This document shows, piece by piece, positions 59,089 to 64,000 of a DNA stretch of 64,000 bases (its first letter is position 1; each line of letters opens with the position of its first letter). A model generated the notes under the pieces. The model was not told the DNA's origin and ran no database searches. It saw nothing but the letters and a program-made list of their open reading frames with translations. A program made the position numbers and the translations under genes. Origin of the DNA: Chloroflexota bacterium (lineage in GTDB: Bacteria; Chloroflexota; Anaerolineae; Anaerolineales; Anaerolineaceae); contig JAJXZS010000044.1 of NCBI GenBank assembly GCA_021779955.1, positions 22,450 to 86,449 on the forward strand, in the 5' to 3' direction.

Positions 59089-59529
59089 ATGACTATTCGG
59101 TGCGAAATCGTGTCTCAAGATCGGATCGTCTTCCAGGGCAATGTAGATATTGTTGTCTTGCCCGGTACATCCGGTCAAATGGGCATTTTACCGCACCATT
59201 CACCTGTGTTGACGACGTTGGACTACGGCGTCATTACGATCCGCACCCACGGTGGGGAGGAGCATTTTACTGTTGCGGGAGGGATAGCCGAGGTACAACC
59301 CGACCAGGTGACTATCCTGGCAGATTCGGCTGAGAATGTTGAAGAGATCGATCTCGAGCGCGCGAGACAGGCAAAAGAACGCGCTGAAGAAAGTCTAAAG
59401 AACACAGTGGATTTTGATCAGGACCGGTACATGCATACGCAAAGTGCGCTGAAGCGGTCTAACCTACGAATCGAAGCGGTGCGTAGATATCGAAAAAGTA
59501 CCCCGCATCCGCATGGTACCGAGGAATAG
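59089..59529 (+). CDS. atpC: ATP synthase F1 subunit epsilon
   Basis: A 146-residue protein with an N-terminal beta sandwich (IVVLPGTSGQMGILPHHSPVLTTL is the hallmark, split here) and two C-terminal helices (EEIDLERARQAKERAEESL). It couples gamma rotation and can inhibit ATP hydrolysis. It starts ten bases after atpD and is followed nine bases later by the second MreB-like gene. Confidence 0.95.
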   Translation: MTIRCEIVSQDRIVFQGNVDIVVLPGTSGQMGILPHHSPVLTTLDYGVITIRTHGGEEHFTVAGGIAEVQPDQVTILADSAENVEEIDLERARQAKERAEESLKNTVDFDQDRYMHTQSALKRSNLRIEAVRRYRKSTPHPHGTEE

Positions 59530-59537
59530 AGGCTGGA

Positions 59538-60548
59538 ATGATGGCAGGACTTACCCGTAAGTTGGGCATCGACTTGGGCACGACCAATACGGTATTTGCA
59601 GAGGGCAGACAAATTCTGCTCCAGGAACCTACAGCAGTAGCAGTCGCGATCGAAGAAGAAAAAATGGTCGAGTGGGGGCAAGCTGCCAAAGATATGGAAG
59701 GCCGCGTTCCAGAATCTCTGGAAGTCAAGCATCCATTGCAGCACGGCGTGATCGCTGAATATGATATTACCGAAACATTGTTGCATTATCTGACGCGAAA
59801 GATTTGCGGCCCAATGCGCGTATTTCTTCCGAAGATGATGATCACTGTCCCTTATGGGGTAACGAGCGTCGAAGGTCGGGCGGTGCACGAAGCGGGCATA
59901 GGCGCAGGCAGCCGGGAGGTGTATCTGATCCCGCAGCTTTTGGCTGCAGCGCTTGGCGTAGACTTACCCATCTCATCTCCATCGGGTAACATGGTCATTT
60001 CGTTGGGTGGCGGGGTGAACCAGGTGGGTGTGATTTCTCTCAATGGCATTGTGGCGGCCGAATCAGACCGGACCGGCGGTATTGTGCTGGATGATGCGAT
60101 TGTGGCATACACTCGCAAACGTTTTGGTGTGGTGATCGGACAACCAACTGCAGAACAGCTAAAGATTAAAATCGGAGCGGCTATCCCGCAGGACCAGCAA
60201 CTGTCGATGGAAGTGCAGGGTCAAGATCAGGTAACAAGCCTACCTAGACCTATTGTATTGACCACTGACGATATTGTCGAGGCGCTGCAGGAACCCTTGA
60301 TGGATATTGTCAAGCTGGCGAAGAAAGTGCTCGAGAAGACTCCGCCTGAGTTGATCTCGGATATTATCGATCGCGGGGCTGCCATGTGCGGGGGCGGATC
60401 GATGCTGCGCGGAATCGATAAGTTCCTGACGAAGTCGCTGAGCATTCCGGTCTACACTGTGGATAATCCGTTGACTTGCACCGCCGAAGGTGCAGCGAAA
60501 GGGTTCGAACTGATCGAATCGATGAAGCGGAGCATCATTCAGGGATAA
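59538..60548 (+). CDS. Second MreB-like actin homologue, last gene of the atp cluster
   Basis: A 336-residue actin-like protein of the MreB/Mbl/MbeB group. Phosphate loop 1 is KLGIDLGTTNTVFAEGRQI, phosphate 2 is MVISLGGGVNQVGVIS, and the adenosine motif is AAMCGGGSMLRGIDKFL. In phosphate 2 the usual D-x-GGGT is LGGGV, so the acidic residue after the first strand is replaced by S-L; ATP hydrolysis may be altered. It lacks the hydrophobic N-terminal anchor seen in MreB at 29612. It follows atpC by nine bases, a fixed-looking arrangement. Its role (cell shape or another filament) is not known. Confidence 0.9.
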   Translation: MMAGLTRKLGIDLGTTNTVFAEGRQILLQEPTAVAVAIEEEKMVEWGQAAKDMEGRVPESLEVKHPLQHGVIAEYDITETLLHYLTRKICGPMRVFLPKMMITVPYGVTSVEGRAVHEAGIGAGSREVYLIPQLLAAALGVDLPISSPSGNMVISLGGGVNQVGVISLNGIVAAESDRTGGIVLDDAIVAYTRKRFGVVIGQPTAEQLKIKIGAAIPQDQQLSMEVQGQDQVTSLPRPIVLTTDDIVEALQEPLMDIVKLAKKVLEKTPPELISDIIDRGAAMCGGGSMLRGIDKFLTKSLSIPVYTVDNPLTCTAEGAAKGFELIESMKRSIIQG

Positions 60549-60550
60549 AT

Positions 60551-60578
60551 AAACACCAGAGACCGATCCTCCGGTGTT
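60551..60578. terminator. Hairpin between convergent genes
   Basis: AACACC/GGTGTT arms, with a further GAG/CTC pairing after one mismatch. It lies between the MreB-like gene and the convergent metallopeptidase gene; the minus-strand copy is followed by TATTTAT. Confidence 0.5.
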
Positions 60579-60589
60579 CGATTTGAAAT

Positions 60590-61300
60590 TTATAATCTCC
60601 TGCGCCCGCCACCCATGAGAAGCAAGGCGTAATAGGTAAGGGTCGAAAGGGCCTGAATGGCCGCTGCGACATACGTCAACGCAGCCGCGTCAAGAACTTT
60701 ATTAACACCTTCCATCTCATTTTGATAGACGACACCCGAATTTGCCAGCCAGCCCTTTGCGCGCCTTGATGCATCGAGCTCGACAGGCAGCGTCACGATT
60801 GCAAAAAGGGCTGTTGCTGCAAAAAGGCCAAGTCCTACCCAGGCAATTGTAGTTCCGGCAGCCGAAGCCATGATCAGACCCACAAAGAAAATAACTGGAC
60901 CCAACCAGCTGCCGATTTGGACGGTCGGCACCATTGCGGCGCGGATCTTGAGAGGTCCGTAGGCTTCTGCATCCTGGAGAGCATGGCCGCACTCGTGGGC
61001 TGCGACTCCGGCTGACGCAATGCTGTTGGAGCGATAGACTCCTGAGCTGAGATTGAGCGTCTTGGTGCGCGGGTCATAATAATCGCTCAGGGTTCCGCCG
61101 GTTTCCTTGATCTGAATTTGCCCAAGATTATTGCGATCGAGCATGCGGCGCGCAACTTCTGCACCGGTAAGGCCCGTGTAGCTGCGGACCTTGGAATATT
61201 TGTTGTATGCGGATCTTACTTTCATTTGTGCCCACAAGCCAAAGAGCAGGGCAGGCAAGCTGATTAGAATATAAAGGCCGTAATCATAAAAGAAAAGCAT
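60590..61300 (-). CDS. YugP-family membrane zinc metallopeptidase
   Basis: A 236-residue membrane protein. A first helix (about 8-25), the zincin motif HECGHALQD (HExxH) in AAHECGHALQDAEAYG, then three or more helices (about 130-175 and 210-230). The family is predicted to be a neutral zinc metallopeptidase of unknown substrate. A SYTGLTGAEVARRMLDRN stretch before the active site is typical of the family. It is monocistronic and convergent to the atp cluster. Confidence 0.9.
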   Translation of the reverse strand: MLFFYDYGLYILISLPALLFGLWAQMKVRSAYNKYSKVRSYTGLTGAEVARRMLDRNNLGQIQIKETGGTLSDYYDPRTKTLNLSSGVYRSNSIASAGVAAHECGHALQDAEAYGPLKIRAAMVPTVQIGSWLGPVIFFVGLIMASAAGTTIAWVGLGLFAATALFAIVTLPVELDASRRAKGWLANSGVVYQNEMEGVNKVLDAAALTYVAAAIQALSTLTYYALLLMGGGRRRL

Positions 61301-61382
61301 ATTTTCCTCGAATATTTCTCGCTTATACTGAACCGATTAACAATTTAACACATGAAGATTAACTTTGTGTCAGATTAAGAAT

Positions 61383-61402
61383 ATAGCCGCGTTAGCGGCT
61401 AT
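61383..61402 (-). terminator. Intrinsic terminator of tRNA-Arg
   Basis: ATAGCCGC/GCGGCTAT with a four-base loop; the minus strand continues as ATTCTTAAT. It lies about 45 bp after the tRNA end. Confidence 0.65.
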
Positions 61403-61447
61403 GAAAGTTTACGAAACGCTCAAAACACCAGGTCATGCAACTGCCAG

Positions 61448-61519
61448 TGTCCCTGGCGGGATTCGAACCCGCACCGACGGCTTCGGAGGCCGGCACGCTA
61501 TCCATTGCGCTACAGGGAC
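61448..61519 (-). tRNA. tRNA-Arg(CCG)
   Basis: Acceptor GTCCCTG/CAGGGAC, D arm GCGCAATGGATAGCGT, anticodon loop CTCCGAA (anticodon CCG), T arm GCGGGTTCGAATCCCGC. 72 bases, no encoded CCA. The outermost anticodon-stem pair (C-T) is mismatched. Confidence 0.93.
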
Positions 61520-61584
61520 TTGTCGCTGGTAATTTTACCATGACTTGAATCTGATGCCGGCCTCCAGGGGTGTTAAAGCGAATA

Positions 61585-61854
61585 TCAAGCGGAAGGATTG
61601 ACGTCTTCAATCTTTTCGACGACTATGGTGAAGTTGGCGGCAAGGGCAGCGATGGCGCCGATTGCTGCCCAGACTGGCAGAAGAACCGCTCCTACAACGC
61701 CGACAGTTAATGGGATTTCGATGTAAGTGTGTCCTTTATCATCTTTGATGATAATCTTGCGGACATTGCCTTCGTGGAGGATTTCTTTGATCTTTGCGAT
61801 CAGAGCGTCTCCGTCGACTCTAAACTCTTCGTACGATGTTTTTTCGGGTGACAT
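61585..61854 (-). CDS. DUF4342 family protein
   Basis: An 89-residue protein. The N-terminal half (FRVDGDALIAKIKEILHEGN) is a helical dimer-like segment, followed by the KIIIKDDKGHTYIEIPLTVGV strand pair that typifies DUF4342, and a C-terminal hydrophobic stretch (VVGAVLLPVWAAIGAIAALAA) that could enter or touch the membrane. Function unknown. It begins 12 bp after the YciI-type gene. Confidence 0.82.
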   Translation of the reverse strand: MSPEKTSYEEFRVDGDALIAKIKEILHEGNVRKIIIKDDKGHTYIEIPLTVGVVGAVLLPVWAAIGAIAALAANFTIVVEKIEDVNPSA

Positions 61855-61866
61855 GTCGAACTCCTT

Positions 61867-62187
61867 TTATTCAATCGTTCTAATGGATTCTTTGGGACTG
61901 ACCCATTGTTTGATGGCAGATTGATAAAACACAGGGTCGAATTCAATAAACTCGTAAGTTGCCAGGTTGTTGATCTGGTAAGGGTCGCCCTTGAAGAATG
62001 AAATCAAATCATCCATCGACTCGGCGCGGGCAACCGCCATACCACCGGTGACTGGATTCCGAGGTCCCGACATCAGGAGCAATCCGCTGTTCAGACCGGT
62101 CTGGAGATAGGCCCGGTGAGCTGGGCGAGTTCTATCGATGATTTCTGAAGATGCAGTGTAATTGATGATTACGATGAAATGCTTCAT
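61867..62187 (-). CDS. YciI-family protein
   Basis: A 106-residue protein with the YciI-like pattern: MKHFIVIINYTASSEIIDRTRPAHRAYL (first part) with the conserved His, SGPRNPVTGGMAVARAESMDDLISFF and DPYQINNLATYEFIEF. Members form dimers and are thought to be small enzymes or ligand binders. The DPY near the end is the family's active-site region. It lies between two small membrane-related genes in the same direction. Confidence 0.85.
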   Translation of the reverse strand: MKHFIVIINYTASSEIIDRTRPAHRAYLQTGLNSGLLLMSGPRNPVTGGMAVARAESMDDLISFFKGDPYQINNLATYEFIEFDPVFYQSAIKQWVSPKESIRTIE

Positions 62188-62199
62188 TCTTCCTCTCCT

Positions 62200-62424
62200 T
62201 CAGTTGGTGGAAAAGTGAAAATGGTAGCGAATGGCAATTCCTGCCAGAACCAGGGGAAGGCCGATCACAGCACCAACGATCGTGGCTGTGAGGAAAAGGC
62301 CGACCAGTATGCAAAGAAGACCCATGAACGATCCAAAAAAGTGAAGCGTGACAAAGAAAAGGTGATTGAGAATTTCAACGACCGTAACGAGCGGCCACAC
62401 ATACCATGGAAAACGAGCATACAT
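62200..62424 (-). CDS. Small two-helix membrane protein, unknown
   Basis: A 74-residue protein. Two hydrophobic stretches (about 8-25 and 30-63) surround a Phe/His-rich turn. I do not recognise the family. ATG 62424 is chosen because GAGG lies five bases upstream; the longer frame to 62508 has no site. It lies 12 bp upstream of the YciI gene. Confidence 0.62.
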   Translation of the reverse strand: MYARFPWYVWPLVTVVEILNHLFFVTLHFFGSFMGLLCILVGLFLTATIVGAVIGLPLVLAGIAIRYHFHFSTN

Positions 62425-62545
62425 TTCAACCTCATGGTGTTGCCATTTGATAGATATACGCTCCGAAAATCCTCCAGGTTGCAAAGCAATGCTGCTCCAT
62501 TGACGCAAACCAATTGCCCTCTTTGAGTATTATAGGATCTTTTTG

Positions 62546-62584
62546 GACAAAAAACCCTGCTCATTTTTACGATTGGGCAGGTTT
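62546..62584 (-). terminator. Intrinsic terminator after the DUF2089/membrane-protein operon
   Basis: On the minus strand AAACCTGC pairs with GCAGGGTTT (one bulged G) and is followed by TTTGTCC. It lies 40 bp after the stop at 62624. Confidence 0.6.
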
Positions 62585-62623
62585 GATGTGGAATGATTTC
62601 GGTTTTGGTCTGTCAGGGAGGGG

Positions 62624-62884
62624 CTATTGGAGGTCCTGAATGTGCATCTTCTCCATTTCTGTACGCTTCTTATCTTGGGCTTTGCCAACAAGCAAAGCAA
62701 TAACAAACGCAATCACGAGCAACAGCACGGCGATTAGAATGATCGGGTCGACCAAAATGGCAATTACGGTAAAGGTAACCGGCAAAATGATGCCGTAAGT
62801 CCACTGTTTCTTCGCCAGAAAGAATTCGGCAATGCAAAAACCCAGCAAAATGATGAGCAAAATAATGATATTCAGTGGAACCAT
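62624..62884 (-). CDS. Small two-helix membrane protein partner of the DUF2089 regulator
   Basis: An 86-residue protein: two or three hydrophobic segments (about 3-20, 27-48, 50-66) and a charged C-terminal tail (GKAQDKKRTEMEKMHIQDL). It starts one base after the DUF2089 gene stops, and shares its promoter. The position resembles regulator/membrane-protein pairs in which the regulator controls its own operon. Function unknown. Confidence 0.78.
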   Translation of the reverse strand: MVPLNIIILLIILLGFCIAEFFLAKKQWTYGIILPVTFTVIAILVDPIILIAVLLLVIAFVIALLVGKAQDKKRTEMEKMHIQDLQ

Positions 62885-62885
62885 C

Positions 62886-63185
62886 TTATTTCTCCTTATT
62901 AGTCCTTTTGTATTCAGAAATTAAAATCTTTGCCGTATCAAAATCGAGTTTTTCGTTGACGGCAAGGCGGCGGATGAGCGCGATGTAGGGTTCGGCGGAT
63001 ACTTCTTCGCTGATGTGGATCTTCTGGATGAGCTTGTCCAGGCGTAAACGGACTGTGGGGTATGTAACGCCATATTGACTGGCGATTTCTTTCAACGAGC
63101 CTGATGCGAGGATGAACCTTTTGACGAAATTGATATCCTCATCATCCAGATTTGCCATCCACTCCGGTATGACTTCGATAGACAT
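62886..63185 (-). CDS. DUF2089-family helix-turn-helix protein
   Basis: A 99-residue protein. A predicted DNA-binding helix-turn-helix lies at about 30-52 (SLKEIASQYGVTYPTVRLRL). AGGAGG precedes ATG 63185. The -35 TTGACT (63233-63238) and -10 TATGCT (63210-63215, both on the minus strand) have 17-bp spacing, and the perfect palindrome GTTAAG-N7-CTTAAC overlaps the -10. The gene therefore probably regulates itself and the membrane gene that follows by one base. Confidence 0.83.
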   Translation of the reverse strand: MSIEVIPEWMANLDDEDINFVKRFILASGSLKEIASQYGVTYPTVRLRLDKLIQKIHISEEVSAEPYIALIRRLAVNEKLDFDTAKILISEYKRTNKEK

Positions 63186-63205
63186 TGTATACCTCCTGCA
63201 ATAAA

Positions 63206-63238
63206 GTTAAGCATAATACTTAACAATATTGAAGTCAA
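63206..63238 (-). promoter_or_regulatory. Promoter and operator-like palindrome of the DUF2089 operon
   Basis: Minus-strand -35 TTGACT (63233-63238), 17-bp spacer, -10 TATGCT (63210-63215). Palindrome GTTAAGCATAATACTTAAC occupies 63206-63224 and covers the -10. Confidence 0.65.
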
Positions 63239-63317
63239 TAGGAAAGTATACGCTCAATTAAGTCAAATATAGAGTCATCTGGAGAGTTCAAACAAAGTGA
63301 AACAATTTGATGTCAAA

Positions 63318-63635
63318 TCATCTCTGTTCAGGCCCGATGTAGAATTCAACAGCTTTTCTCACTGCTGCAATGGGAATTGGACTGTACAAATGCGGGAAGA
63401 GTTCGCTCCCGCCTTCGAGATTCTCGAAAACAGGTTGAACCTCGAGTCTATCGGTGTCGATTTGCAGAACCACAAGATCTCGCACGCCGAAATAGAAATT
63501 GTTGGCAACCGGCCAGACTTGGGCAGCGGTCGAACAATGGATGAACTTATCTTGCGCATAGCCAGTAGACACATAAATCTTTTGTGGTTTCTGCGCAGTC
63601 CATTCCTGTCTTGAAGTAATGTGATAGATTAACAT
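63318..63635 (-). CDS. DUF952 family protein
   Basis: A 105-residue soluble protein with the DUF952 pattern: IYHITSRQEWTAQK (His at the start), GYAQDKFIHCSTAAQV (conserved F-I-H-C-S) and the segment LFPHLYSPIPIAAVRKAVEF near the C-terminus. The fold is ADP-ribosyltransferase-like; no activity is established. AAGGAAATGATCC precedes the ATG, and the gene begins three bases after the PAS protein stops. Confidence 0.88.
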   Translation of the reverse strand: MLIYHITSRQEWTAQKPQKIYVSTGYAQDKFIHCSTAAQVWPVANNFYFGVRDLVVLQIDTDRLEVQPVFENLEGGSELFPHLYSPIPIAAVRKAVEFYIGPEQR

Positions 63636-63638
63636 GGA

Positions 63639-63980
63639 TCATTTCCTTACGAAATTGGGGATTTCTGCTGGGATGAGGAGAGAGATTTCAATCAAGCCGG
63701 CTGCTTTGCCATTTTCAAACCAGGGAGTCTGGTAGATCATTTTATGAGCATTTTTCTTCTCGATTGTGTAGACGTTGTTTCGCGGACGGTGAAGAAGATC
63801 GAGCAGTTTGCTGCGTGCTGACTCAGGATGGCAATTGATGAGCGATTTGCCGATGAGATCAAAACCGCCGTCAGAGGCAAATGTTGCCGCAGACTTGTTG
63901 TTCATATAGAGGATCACCCCTGAAAGATCGCATACTGTGACAGCAAAATCAGCTTCATCGAGATATTTGAATTGTTGCAT
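63639..63980 (-). CDS. Small stand-alone PAS-domain protein
   Basis: A 113-residue protein that is almost entirely one PAS domain (DFAVTVCDLSGVILYMNNKSA, GFDLIGKSLINCHPES, MIYQTPWFENGKAAGLIEIS). The start at 63980 leaves a short leader, and the upstream region is only 20 bases to the window end, so the true 5' side is not seen in full. It lacks an output domain and probably binds a small ligand or partner. It is co-directional with the DUF952 gene, three bases apart. Confidence 0.82.
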   Translation of the reverse strand: MQQFKYLDEADFAVTVCDLSGVILYMNNKSAATFASDGGFDLIGKSLINCHPESARSKLLDLLHRPRNNVYTIEKKNAHKMIYQTPWFENGKAAGLIEISLLIPAEIPNFVRK

Positions 63981-64000
63981 CGGATTCTCCTATGGCTTGC

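Noticed and set aside
61448..61519. tRNA-Arg treated as a pseudogene because of one anticodon-stem mismatch and 72-base length
   Set aside because: All other stems, the T loop and the discriminator are intact and a terminator follows; one outer mismatch is tolerated.

Overview
The window most likely comes from an anaerobic member of the Chloroflexota, probably class Anaerolineae. This is inferred from gene content: very long GAF-array sensor proteins, a hydrogenase-type NuoE/NuoF cluster with PHP, DRTGG and CBS partners, a rod-shape operon, a split ATP synthase operon and YugP-, sortase- and DUF4342-type genes. No 16S rRNA is present, so the assignment is not proven. Coding density is high. 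No phage, insertion sequence or CRISPR array was seen.

Region 1 (1-8003, minus strand) is a redox/hydrogenase accessory operon. It starts with two DRTGG-domain proteins, a CBS-HATPase fusion and a PHP phosphoesterase, then has two NuoE-like subunits, an HndB-like ferredoxin, a small HATPase and two NuoF-like flavoproteins. The last gene runs off the left edge, where a catalytic [FeFe]-hydrogenase subunit may follow. Region 2 (8182-9600) holds hisS followed directly by tRNA-His(GTG), which has its own promoter overlapping the hisS 3' end.

Region 3 (9614-29116, minus strand) is a signalling island of about 19 kb. It contains two stand-alone receiver proteins, four membrane GAF sensors without a kinase domain, one 1749-residue hybrid histidine kinase with two receivers, a threonine synthase fused to a receiver domain, and an EamA transporter. 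No DNA-binding output domain is visible, so signalling probably works through protein contacts or the receiver-tagged enzyme.

Region 4 (29387-39069) has tRNA-Gly(CCC), the rod-shape operon mreB-mreC-mreD-mrdA-rodA, gltX, a decayed alpha/beta hydrolase, an SPFH membrane protein and a small orphan protein behind a hairpin-rich leader. Region 5 (39172-46549, minus strand) starts from tRNA-Pro(GGG) with an 82-bp tandem repeat behind it. It continues with an MFS transporter and the most unusual locus of the window: a zinc-ribbon membrane protein, a membrane protein ending in an Ala-Cys repeat tail, a PqqD-radical SAM-SPASM enzyme, a paralogue of that enzyme that has lost its cluster cysteines, and a methyltransferase. 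This looks like a post-translational modification system acting on the Cys tail.

Region 6 (46666-54945) holds ligA, an RlmI-type methyltransferase, tmRNA, tRNA-Val, an FAH-family hydrolase, a sortase, a YebC regulator, ruvC, a SpoU-type methyltransferase and ruvA. Region 7 (55068-60548) is atpA-atpG-atpD-atpC followed by a second MreB-like gene, with no F0 or delta genes beside it. Region 8 (60590-63980, minus strand) holds a YugP metallopeptidase, tRNA-Arg(CCG) and several small proteins (DUF4342, YciI, DUF2089, DUF952, PAS). The DUF2089 regulator has a clear palindrome over its own promoter.
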